Assembly (NCBI GenBank): GCA_002311345.1
Contig: DCAA01000042.1
Coordinates: 1-26,594, forward strand
DNA: 26,594 bases
DNA from: Planctomycetes bacterium UBA1146
GTDB taxonomy: Bacteria; Planctomycetota; UBA8108; UBA1146
Direction: 5' to 3'
Each line of letters starts with the position of its first letter. Within the stretch, counting starts at the first letter, position 1. Below the pieces are notes generated by a model. It worked only from the letters and a program-made list of their open reading frames with translations. It searched no databases and was not told where the DNA came from. The position numbers were made by a program, and so were the translations under genes. Below, piece after piece: positions 1 through 8,281 of this stretch.

Positions 1-2
1 CT

Positions 3-2861
3 CTCGGGGGAATATATTCCGACGTCTGGTTCAATTTCACTCCCATCGAAGATGGTCTGATGACCATTACCACCTGTGACACCATCGATTTTGATACTGA
101 CGTCATCGTCTATGGCGGTGTTTGCGGATCACTGAGCCCCATCGCCTGCCACGGCGACTCGGCAGGTTGCCTCGTCCAGGGAACCACCAACTCCTGGAAT
201 ACCATCCTTGAAAATGTGCCCGTTTTTGTCGGCGAGACGATTCTGATTCGCATCGGCGGCTATGCAGATTATGACATTGGCGGAGGTACCTTCGACATCT
301 CGATGGTCAACGCCCCACCTCCGCCACCCGGAGCCCCTGAAAATGACGAGTGCAGTGGCGCCATCGAAGCAGTGCTCGGAGACAACCCCATCGACACCAC
401 CTCCGCCAGCGACAGCACCGATCCCTACAGTAGTTCCACCGGTTGCAGTGCTCTCGGAGTGATGAATCAGGATGTCTGGTACCACTGGACCGCACCGGGT
501 GAGGGTTCTCTCACTGTCAGCATGTGTAACATCGTCAACTTCGATACCGACCTGGTCATCTACCGCGGCAACTGCACATCCAAGATCGAAGTCGCCTGTA
601 GTGGCGACGTGTCAGGCTGCCTGGTGCAAGGTACTGGCTCTTGGTTCGCATCGATCGTCGAGGCTCTGCAGGTGTCCTCCGGCGAGGAATATTTAATCCG
701 CATTGGAGGCTGGGGAGATGGTCAAACCGGTACCGGTAACGTCAATGTTCAGTTTGTTCAAGCGCTCATCGACTCACTGACCCTCAGTTCAGTACCCGGC
801 AGTGCCGAGATCGATTGCGAGGCACTGGTTTCCGGTCCGTGTGATTCAGTGGTGTTCGCAATAGGGGTCGGGGGCCCCAGCCAGGTGACCGTGAACGGTC
901 CTTTTGTCGCTGGTGACCTCGTCACAGCATTGCTCTCGGTATCGTCTATCCAGACGATGATCGAGGTCTGCGCCACGCCGCAAATCGGAAGTGCCCCCGG
1001 TACATCTTTCTGCGACGAAGTCGCTGTCACCGGGCCGATCACTCTGGAGGGCTGCAGCGCGCCGGTACTGGCGATACCCGATGGCGGAGAGCCGATCGAA
1101 TCCTTCATCGACATCAGCGGCGATCCCAGCACCGTTATGTGGGATGTCCAGGTTGAGGCTCACATCAATCATCCCGATGCCAGTCAACTGCTGGTCGAAA
1201 TCGCCTCCCCCGATGGCATCACCGTGACACTGCACAACCAACCGATCGGGGCTACCGGGGGGATCGATCTGACCTGGTGGCAAAATGGCAGCCCGAACCA
1301 GCCGCCCTACGATGGCAATGGCTGGATGCAACCCTTTGAATATCTTTCAGCCTTCACGGGTTCCAACCCCATCGGTTCCTGGACTCTCACCGTCTCCGAC
1401 GAGATGACGGGTGAAACGGGGATGCTCGAGGAGTGGTGTCTGCGGATTTACGACACAGCACCAGTTCCCACCAGCGGGCAAGACCTGATCATCGGAGACT
1501 CCAACAACCTGGTGATGGTCGGTCGTGAGGGCTCGCAGGCCAGTTTTGGCTCCGAGTCGGTGATGTGTAACGGGGGTACCGAACCGCTCGACTGGTTCGC
1601 CAACCCCGATCCTCGACACCCGATGATGGCCTTCAACATGTTTCGCCTCGATTCCGATCGTCTGATCCAGATCGGTGGCTCGTGGGTCAAGCACGGCTGG
1701 TCATCGGCCCAGGCCGATGCCTGCGGATTCGGCTGCAACCCCAGCCCCACCAGTACCTATACCGGAGTCGGTTGCTCCGACACCTACGGCGCCAGCGGCA
1801 ATGCCAACCAGAACACGATGGGGCCGCGCAGTGAGATCGATCCCTGGAGTGGCGGTTTCGTCTACGAGGGCTCCTACCTGCAGTCCGATGCGGGGCCGTG
1901 GGATCAGGTCGAGGAACGCCTCTGGGTCGAGGATGACGATCTCGATCCGGCCTTGCACCCCGGATCGATCTGGATCTCCGAGGTCTCCGTGGTCCATCCC
2001 GGGGATATCGACCACACCACCAACCATGCCTGGGAACCGATCGGGGTCTCGGGATCTCCCGGCGGCAACTGGTCGATGAACATGTCCGCCCCGAGCCAAC
2101 TGGGGACGGTGCAGGCTGCCTGGCCAGGAGCCTCCATCGAGGTGGTGCAACCGGTCCCGCAGATCGATGGCCGCTGCTACCTGGCTCACAAGGTCACCGA
2201 TAACGGGGATGGCACCTGGCACTACGAGTACTCGGTTTACAACCACGACATGGGACGTAATGCAGGTTCCTTCTCGATTCCGGTCGCATCCGATGTAGAG
2301 GTCAGCAACATCGATTTCTTCGCTCCGACCATTCTCAGCTATTCCTTCTCCAACGACAACTGGTCGGCAGTTCGCGATGCGGAAGGGATCACCTGGGCGA
2401 CAACGGACCACGCCAGCGGCGCCCTGGCGAATCCGATCCGATGGGGATTCCTCTACAATTTTGGCTTCGATGCCGATGCTGCACCGGAAACCGGCATGGC
2501 GATGCTCGGTGTCCACTCCCCTTCTGCAATTCCATACATCGAGGTCGAGGTGGCCACACCTCCGACCGCTCCGCCCGAGCCGCTGTTTCGTAGAGGTCTG
2601 TGTAACCAGGATGGTCTGTTCGACATCGCCGATGTGATCTTCCTGCTCAGTTTCCTGTTCTCCTCTGGGGATGATCCGCTATGTGCCGATGCCTGTGACA
2701 GCAACGATGACGGTAGTCTCGATATCGGGGACGGGATTTCGATGCTCGATGGCCTGTTCAATGGCGGCGCACCACCGGCACCCCCGGGACCCATCAACTG
2801 TGGAGTCGATCCGACCGAAGATACCCTCGGTTGCGAGCAGAATTCGGAGGGTTGCCTCTAG
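3..2861 (+). CDS. Large secreted protein with PPC-like repeats, P-domain and C-terminal dockerin (5' partial)
   Basis: The frame is open to the window edge, so the true start lies upstream; the first in-frame ATG at 60 is internal, because codons before it read DVWFNFTP, matching DVWYHWTAP in the second repeat. In the 952 visible residues I see two PPC-like (pre-peptidase C-terminal type) beta-sandwich repeats (about 1-100 and 110-240), each with an FDTD core and conserved cysteines; a linker; a proprotein-convertase-type P-domain (about 355-485, ending EEWCLRIYD); a domain of about 350 residues shared with the protein at 23054-26227 (about 492-839); and a planctomycete dockerin with two EF-hand-like halves (about 862-926). 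It is probably an exported, calcium-binding surface or extracellular protein. No catalytic motif is visible in this part. The stop codon overlaps that of the convergent gene within a CTAG. Confidence 0.85.
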   Translation, partial: LGGIYSDVWFNFTPIEDGLMTITTCDTIDFDTDVIVYGGVCGSLSPIACHGDSAGCLVQGTTNSWNTILENVPVFVGETILIRIGGYADYDIGGGTFDISMVNAPPPPPGAPENDECSGAIEAVLGDNPIDTTSASDSTDPYSSSTGCSALGVMNQDVWYHWTAPGEGSLTVSMCNIVNFDTDLVIYRGNCTSKIEVACSGDVSGCLVQGTGSWFASIVEALQVSSGEEYLIRIGGWGDGQTGTGNVNVQFVQALIDSLTLSSVPGSAEIDCEALVSGPCDSVVFAIGVGGPSQVTVNGPFVAGDLVTALLSVSSIQTMIEVCATPQIGSAPGTSFCDEVAVTGPITLEGCSAPVLAIPDGGEPIESFIDISGDPSTVMWDVQVEAHINHPDASQLLVEIASPDGITVTLHNQPIGATGGIDLTWWQNGSPNQPPYDGNGWMQPFEYLSAFTGSNPIGSWTLTVSDEMTGETGMLEEWCLRIYDTAPVPTSGQDLIIGDSNNLVMVGREGSQASFGSESVMCNGGTEPLDWFANPDPRHPMMAFNMFRLDSDRLIQIGGSWVKHGWSSAQADACGFGCNPSPTSTYTGVGCSDTYGASGNANQNTMGPRSEIDPWSGGFVYEGSYLQSDAGPWDQVEERLWVEDDDLDPALHPGSIWISEVSVVHPGDIDHTTNHAWEPIGVSGSPGGNWSMNMSAPSQLGTVQAAWPGASIEVVQPVPQIDGRCYLAHKVTDNGDGTWHYEYSVYNHDMGRNAGSFSIPVASDVEVSNIDFFAPTILSYSFSNDNWSAVRDAEGITWATTDHASGALANPIRWGFLYNFGFDADAAPETGMAMLGVHSPSAIPYIEVEVATPPTAPPEPLFRRGLCNQDGLFDIADVIFLLSFLFSSGDDPLCADACDSNDDGSLDIGDGISMLDGLFNGGAPPAPPGPINCGVDPTEDTLGCEQNSEGCL

Positions 2862-3448
2862 GATCCGTCAGATGCGTCCTCGAGGACGCTGGCATGAAGG
2901 GCCCAGCGTGTACCCGGATGATTCTCGAGCACGGCTTGCCAGTCCATCTTCAATAGTTCGATGTCGAACTTGTTGCCGAGAAACGCAGCCATGCCTCTGC
3001 GGTACAGGATTTCAGCGACGGCAGGGCCCTCGGGAGCCGCCTCCAGCGCTCGGTCGTATTCCTCGACAGCCGCCAGTGGATCTTTCCTGTCATGCAGATC
3101 GATGGCACGAGCCACATGCATCTCGGCAATCAACTCCGCAGTTGGCATCCAACCGGTCCACTCCCGCAACAATCGTTTCTGATCGCTACTGAAGAAACGA
3201 AAGCGTGGTGAGAAGGAAATCCTGGTCATCACCGTCGCATCGCGAAAATCTTCATGGCGATCGGCAACGTTGACCCGTAGAGGGGCCACTAACTCATCGA
3301 TGGCACCGTTGAAATCAGGATCTGGATACGTCACGGCATCCAGGCGCTTGCACCCCAGTCAGCCAGGAGCCTCGAGGATCACCAGAATCGGTCGTTCATC
3401 CACTGCCGCTGCCGTTTTTGCATCTTCCAAACTCTGGTGCCAACCCAT
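2858..3448 (-). CDS. Candidate selenoprotein: thioredoxin-fold UxxC protein with TPR-like C-terminus
   Basis: The reading frame runs from ATG 3448 (preceded by AGAGGTG about 6 bases upstream) to TAG 2858, 196 residues, with one in-frame TGA at 3361-3359 (codon 30). Read as selenocysteine, the site is EAPG-U-LGC-KRL: U30 and C33 form the UxxC redox motif of a thioredoxin fold, after a beta strand PILVILEAPG. P81 in SFSPRF is a plausible cis-proline. Residues about 112-190 are helical and TPR-like. This matches a familiar thioredoxin-plus-TPR family in which position 30 is Cys. A hairpin 15 nt after the TGA fits the bacterial SECIS pattern. The protein lacks a signal peptide, so it is probably cytoplasmic. 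It follows ileS by 137 bases. A gene caller would start at GTG 3334 and lose the active site. Alternatives are a sequencing error (TGC or TGT to TGA) or a pseudogene. Confidence 0.8.
3322..3343 (-). promoter_or_regulatory. Candidate bacterial SECIS hairpin for the Sec codon at 3361-3359
   Basis: On the mRNA strand, CUGGAUGC pairs with GUAUCCAG (8 bp, one G-U) around the hexaloop CGUGAC. The stem begins 15 nt after the UGA and the loop begins 23 nt after it. The published bacterial SECIS model asks for an apical stem-loop 16-37 nt from UGA with a G in the first two loop bases; here the second loop base is G. The hairpin lies inside the coding frame, as bacterial SECIS elements do. Pairing was checked by hand; no folding energy was computed. 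Confidence 0.7.
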
Positions 3449-3585
3449 CGCGTCACCTCTCTGTTGGTAGGAGTTCAGAACTACTGCGAGTTGAGGCACT
3501 GGATCCGTCTCGGCTCTCCACCGATGGCGAGCCATGGCAAGTCTCCGTCGAACGAGACTCGGGATCAACCCTGCAAGGGACGTCG

Positions 3586-6500
3586 TTACAGCGGCTGTAC
3601 ACCGATTCGTGCAGTGGTTCCATCAATCTCTATATCGCGGATTTCGCTGCTGTCGTCGGTCGTCTGGCAGATCTCCACCGACAGGGTCTCTTTTTGCAGG
3701 TGCTCGCCGTGTTCGTCGATCGCCTGGGCGAGATCTCCCTCCGTCTTTATGGAGAGTCGGATGCGCTGATCGTATCCAAGATCGAGATCCCTGCGGATCC
3801 CCTGGACATGACTGATCACTTCTCGCACCAGACCCTCACGATGAAGTTCGGGGGTCACCTCCGTCGATAGCACGACCACTACACCGCGAGCTTCGGCGGC
3901 ACTCCAGCCCTCCTTCTGGTGGATTCGCACATCGAGATCGTCTGCCTCGAGGACCACTACCCGGTCTCCATCGAGAGTCAACGGGATCGACGCACCCGCG
4001 CTCGCCGCCTGAACGATGGAGGCGGGATCCGGATGCTCTGCCAGGGCACTGGCAATGGCACGGGCATCGGCGCCGAAGCGAGGACCGATGGTCTTGAAGT
4101 TCGGCTTCACCACGTAGGAAACGTACTCGGAAGCATCTTCGACGAACTCGACCCCCTTGACGTTGAGCTCCTCGGAAATCAGATCGGAATCTGCAGATAG
4201 TTCTGCAACCATCGACTGATCTGCCAGCACGATGCGGACCGCCGGCAACGGTTGTCGAACCCGTAATTTCTCACGCGATCGACAGGCGCGTCCCAGCGAT
4301 GTGATCTCACGGATCAGAGTCATGCGACGACAGAGCGCGTCGTCGAGTCGTTGGGGATCGGATCGAGGATAATCACAGAGGTGAACCGATTCGGGGAAAT
4401 CGTCCCCACGCGGTTTGACCAGGGCACCGTAGAGATGTTCCGTGATGAAAGGTACGAACGGTGCTGCCAGCAGGGTCGTCGTCACCAGGCAGTGGTAGAG
4501 GGTCGCATTGGCGGCCTCCTTGTCGGCGTTCATCCCCTCGCTCCAGTAGCGATCTCTGCCGCGGCGTACATACCAGTTCGAAAGAGCATCGACGAAGTCG
4601 TTGAGAGCAGTCGATGCGGTGAGATTATCGAGCCCATCGAGAGCGTTGCGCACCTTTTCCACCGTCGAATGCAGTTCCGCCAGCACCCAGCGATCGAGTT
4701 CCGACAGTTTCAGATCGGAACCGGGAGCCGCAAGCAGATCTCCCTTCGGCTGCCAGCCATCGATTCGCGCGTAGATGGTGAAAAAGGAATAGACGTTCCA
4801 GAAGCGTAGCAGGAACTCGCGCTGTCCTTCTGTGATCGCCTTCTCCTGGAATCGAAGGCTGGTCCACGGAGCCTGACCGGCGAAGAAGAGCCAGCGCATC
4901 GCGTCGGCACCCTCCTTCTCGAAGATGTAATCGGGAGATCGATAATTCTTGAGCGACTTCGACATCTTGAGACCATCCTCACCGAGGATATGGCCCAAAA
5001 CGATGCAGGATCGGAACGGATGAGGCCAGTCACCGAAGATCTGCTCCGGAATCCGATCATCGCCACGGGCGGCCCCATCGGGGCCGAACAGGATGGTCGA
5101 GATCGACAGCAACGCATAGAACCAACCACGTGTCTGGTCAATCGCCTCGCTGATGAAATCGGCAGGGAACTGGCTCGCGAAGCGGTCGACATTCTGGTGC
5201 GGGAACCCCCACTGGGCAAATGGCATACAACCGGCATCAAACCAGCAGTCGATGACATCGGGAACCCGACGCATCCGCGCACCCTCTGCAAAGGGGGAAG
5301 CATAAGTGACCGCATCGATGTAGGGACGATGGATGCAGAGGTTATCATCGAGTTCCGGTTCCTCCGCCTTGGCGGACTCGAACATCTCCTGCCCCGAAAC
5401 ACCATCCTTGCCGAGTAGTTGCTCGTAACTCTCGAGCGCCTCCATCTCTCCCGTCTCCTCGCACACCCAGATCGGCAGCGGAGTTCCCCAGAATCGTTCA
5501 CGCGACAGGGTCCAGTCGACGTTCGATTCCAGGTACTTACCGAAACGTCCATCCCGGATGTGTTCGGGTAGCCACTGGATCTGCTGGTTGTTGGCCAGCA
5601 ATTGATCGACGAATCGAGTGGTCTGGATGAACCAGGAGCGTCTGGGATACTGGATCAGCGCATCTTCGCGGGCACGAGGACAGAAGGGGTAATCGTGGCG
5701 ATACACCTCCTGGTGGAGGAGAGTCCCGTCCTCCTTCATCCGCCGCATCAGATCACGGTCGCAATCTTTCACCCAGCGACCCTGCAAGTCACTGCCTGCC
5801 ACCTGAGAGAAGGAACCGTCCGGCTCGACGGCGCATAGCAGCGGTAATTGTTCGGGATCGGTCAGTTGCTTCCTCTCGGCGGTGAGCAACTCGTGATCGA
5901 CCTCGCCGAAGGCGGGAGCCTGATGAACCACACCGGTACCACTATCCGTGGTGACGAAATCACCAGCGACCACTCGCCACATCGTCGGAATCTCCTGGCC
6001 TGATCGGGTCGTAACCCGTGATTCTGCCAGATCCTTCCAGTAGGAATCGAAGGGAGGCTGGTAACGAACTCCCACCAGGTCGGCACCGGGCATCGTCTTT
6101 TCGACGGTCAGTTCATGCTTCAACTTCCCTGCCAGTGTCTCGACCAGTTCCTCGGCAAGGATCAACCGTTCTCCCGTCTCTGAATCGACCGCGACGCAGT
6201 ACTGCACCTCGGGATGAACAGCGATGAACTGGTTCGACACCAGGGTCCATGGCGTCGTCGTCCAGACGACAAAGGAGGCACCTTCTGCAGAGCCATCGGC
6301 AGCAAGCCGGGGCATGCGTACAAACACACTCGGGTCATCGACCTCGCGATAACCCTCTCCCACCTCTCCCGCCGAAAGCCCCGTGCCCCCCTGGGCCCAC
6401 CACCAGACGATCTTGTCCCCCTGGTACAGGAGCCCCTGGTCGAACAGACGCTTCAGAGACCACCAGACGCTCTCGACATAACTCTTGTGGTAGGTGGCGT

Positions 6501-6966
6501 AGGACTGGTCGAGGTCGACCCAGAAACCGATGCGACGCGTCATCGATTCCCACTCCTTGACGTAGCGAAAAACCGACTCCTGGCAGCGACGCACGAACGG
6601 TTCGATGCCGTACTGCTCGATCTCTGCCTTGGAGTGGATCCCGATCTCCTTGCACACCTCGGTCTCTACTGGCAGACCGTGGGTATCCCAACCGGCCTTT
6701 CTTTCACACAGGCGCCCGCACATCGTCTGGTAGCGTGGAAACAGATCCTTCATCGCCCGGGTCATTGCATGGCCAGGGTGCGGGATCCCGTTGGCAGTGG
6801 GTGGGCCCTCGAAGAAGACGTAGCGTTCGGCTCCGGAGCGTGCGGCAAGGGTTTTTTGCTCGATGGAGTTCTCGTCCCAGAAACTCTGTACTTGAGCTTC
6901 GAGGGCGGGGAAATCAGGAGACGGGTGTGGCTCAGGAAACTCGAACCCATTTCCCGCGACGCTCAT
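3586..6966 (-). CDS. ileS: Isoleucyl-tRNA synthetase, long eukaryote-like type
   Basis: This 1126-residue class I synthetase charges tRNA-Ile with isoleucine in the cytoplasm. The ATP-binding signature is HPGH (residues 63-66, in the context GPPTANGIPHPGHAMTR) instead of HIGH. The second signature KMSKS is intact at 667-671. The editing (CP1) domain lies between, followed by an anticodon-binding domain and a C-terminal extension. The length and sequence style match type 2 IleRS, the form shared with eukaryotes and some bacteria and often linked to mupirocin resistance. The stretch WWWAQGGTGLSAGEV replaces the cysteine-containing zinc site found in many relatives. I chose ATG 6966, because GGGAGGAG lies just upstream, over the ATG at 7011. 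It is co-directional with genes on both sides. The call is secure; the drug phenotype is inference from family. Confidence 0.96.
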   Translation of the reverse strand: MSVAGNGFEFPEPHPSPDFPALEAQVQSFWDENSIEQKTLAARSGAERYVFFEGPPTANGIPHPGHAMTRAMKDLFPRYQTMCGRLCERKAGWDTHGLPVETEVCKEIGIHSKAEIEQYGIEPFVRRCQESVFRYVKEWESMTRRIGFWVDLDQSYATYHKSYVESVWWSLKRLFDQGLLYQGDKIVWWWAQGGTGLSAGEVGEGYREVDDPSVFVRMPRLAADGSAEGASFVVWTTTPWTLVSNQFIAVHPEVQYCVAVDSETGERLILAEELVETLAGKLKHELTVEKTMPGADLVGVRYQPPFDSYWKDLAESRVTTRSGQEIPTMWRVVAGDFVTTDSGTGVVHQAPAFGEVDHELLTAERKQLTDPEQLPLLCAVEPDGSFSQVAGSDLQGRWVKDCDRDLMRRMKEDGTLLHQEVYRHDYPFCPRAREDALIQYPRRSWFIQTTRFVDQLLANNQQIQWLPEHIRDGRFGKYLESNVDWTLSRERFWGTPLPIWVCEETGEMEALESYEQLLGKDGVSGQEMFESAKAEEPELDDNLCIHRPYIDAVTYASPFAEGARMRRVPDVIDCWFDAGCMPFAQWGFPHQNVDRFASQFPADFISEAIDQTRGWFYALLSISTILFGPDGAARGDDRIPEQIFGDWPHPFRSCIVLGHILGEDGLKMSKSLKNYRSPDYIFEKEGADAMRWLFFAGQAPWTSLRFQEKAITEGQREFLLRFWNVYSFFTIYARIDGWQPKGDLLAAPGSDLKLSELDRWVLAELHSTVEKVRNALDGLDNLTASTALNDFVDALSNWYVRRGRDRYWSEGMNADKEAANATLYHCLVTTTLLAAPFVPFITEHLYGALVKPRGDDFPESVHLCDYPRSDPQRLDDALCRRMTLIREITSLGRACRSREKLRVRQPLPAVRIVLADQSMVAELSADSDLISEELNVKGVEFVEDASEYVSYVVKPNFKTIGPRFGADARAIASALAEHPDPASIVQAASAGASIPLTLDGDRVVVLEADDLDVRIHQKEGWSAAEARGVVVVLSTEVTPELHREGLVREVISHVQGIRRDLDLGYDQRIRLSIKTEGDLAQAIDEHGEHLQKETLSVEICQTTDDSSEIRDIEIDGTTARIGVQPL

Positions 6967-7098
6967 CGAACTCCTCCCAGCAACCCGGCCGCACTCGGCA
7001 ACCCGGGACACGGGGAGGATATCCGATCAGGGGATTGGTTACACCCGGACCCAGACGGGATCTACATCTCGATCTTCCTTCTTCTCCAACCTTCTACC

Positions 7099-8232
7099 CT
7101 AGGGGCAGCTGGTCTGATCACACTGAAGGGTATCGGTATCGGTCGGATCGGGGCCGCAACCGCTCTGAATATTCGGCTCCGGAATCGGCGTGGCACCGGG
7201 AATGAACAGACTCGAGAGCAAGAACACCGCATCCGCAACGTTGACTCCGCCATCATCGTTGACATCGCCGGAATCGCGACACCCCAGTGGAGTCGCTCCG
7301 GGTATGAACAAACTCGACAGCAGGAACACTGCATCGGCGACGTTGACCCCCAGATCAAGATTGCAGTCGCCGCGGATAAAAGCATCACCCGGCGGGCAGG
7401 GCGTGGCGATCGTCAGCAGGGCGATTCCATTGACGTCGCTGGGGAATGTTCCCAACAACTCCTCCTGGCCATCGGCACCGACCAGATAGGCGGGGAAGTC
7501 GTTGGCCTGAACCCAGATGAAGACATCCTCGTCATCCCAGTAGGTCAGACTGCGAATCGGCTGCGCGGTGAGAGTGGCCGACAGGGGAATCATCGTCGAA
7601 TCGCAATTGTTGGGTCCAGTGGCATCTTGGCGCTCGAACTGTGGTGTTGATCCGACCGTCCACCCTCCCGAGGCACGGAACACTTCTTCGCCAGCACCCA
7701 GAGCGATGGAATCTCCACCGTCACTGCCGTTGTACTGGCACAGATCGAGTGGCCCACCGGTGATGGTGCTCAACTCGCAGTAATTGGAGTCTCCCGTGGT
7801 CAGGGTATTCGTGATGGCACGAAGTTCGCCGGACTCGGTGAACTCGAGATCATTGAAATCGAGCACGGTAAATCCGACCAGATTCAAGGTGAGATTGATG
7901 GGGTCGTATTCGAGCAACCACGGCGAAGGCGCCGGAGATGGCGGTGCCGATAGCATCGCGAGCATGAACCAGTTGCCCGTGCTGGGATGGATTGCGATCC
8001 CCCTCAGCCCATCGACCTCGACGGCGCCAGTGATCGACATCGGAGTCTCAGAAATCACCGCGAGCGTGTCAGGATCGATCTCCATGACCACATCGTCTTG
8101 ATCGGAAACAGTCAGGAAGGTGGTGATGAAGCAACCGCCTGGATTCCCCTGCGCCTCCAGGGAGGATGTGGTTAGCGTCATGCACAGCAGCATTACCGTG
8201 GCAATACTCTTCAGCAAAATGTTCGATTTCAT
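7099..8232 (-). CDS. Secreted propeller-like protein with C-terminal dockerin
   Basis: The 377-residue product begins with a clear Sec signal peptide (MKSNILLKSIATVMLLCM, cleavage probably near EAQG). Residues about 30-270 contain strand-rich repeats such as DDVVMEIDPDTL, GLRGIAIHPSTGNWFML and LLEYDPINLTL, typical of a beta-propeller that reports time-course-like values; no enzyme motif is visible. Residues about 282-354 form a planctomycete dockerin opening FIRGDCNLD, in which both halves carry the same 20-residue core starting VNVADAVFLL. A GGAGTGAG site precedes ATG 8232. It starts 49 bases after the candidate selenoprotein gene and may be co-transcribed. Function is unknown; location is probably extracellular or cell-surface. 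Confidence 0.85.
   Translation of the reverse strand: MKSNILLKSIATVMLLCMTLTTSSLEAQGNPGGCFITTFLTVSDQDDVVMEIDPDTLAVISETPMSITGAVEVDGLRGIAIHPSTGNWFMLAMLSAPPSPAPSPWLLEYDPINLTLNLVGFTVLDFNDLEFTESGELRAITNTLTTGDSNYCELSTITGGPLDLCQYNGSDGGDSIALGAGEEVFRASGGWTVGSTPQFERQDATGPNNCDSTMIPLSATLTAQPIRSLTYWDDEDVFIWVQANDFPAYLVGADGQEELLGTFPSDVNGIALLTIATPCPPGDAFIRGDCNLDLGVNVADAVFLLSSLFIPGATPLGCRDSGDVNDDGGVNVADAVFLLSSLFIPGATPIPEPNIQSGCGPDPTDTDTLQCDQTSCP
7191..7353 (-). repeat. Duplicated dockerin half-repeat (two about 57-60 bp copies)
   Basis: Two copies (about 7191-7249 and 7295-7353) encode an identical run of 20 residues (VNVADAVFLLSSLFIPGATP). The DNA copies differ at many third codon positions, so the protein is conserved while the DNA has diverged, which suggests selection on this segment rather than a very recent duplication. 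Confidence 0.8.
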
Positions 8233-8281
8233 ATCTCACTCCGATCACCGATCGGTCCGGGGCGGGAGGGACTTCCCGGCG

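Noticed and set aside
2858..3334. A separate 158-residue gene starting at GTG 3334
   Set aside because: The frame continues upstream through LGCKRLDA and the TGA into a beta strand typical of the same thioredoxin domain; treating it alone discards the active site.
6214..7650. A 478-residue plus-strand open frame
   Set aside because: It runs opposite ileS and the dockerin gene, has no domain sense or signal, and reads as a low-complexity shadow of their codons.
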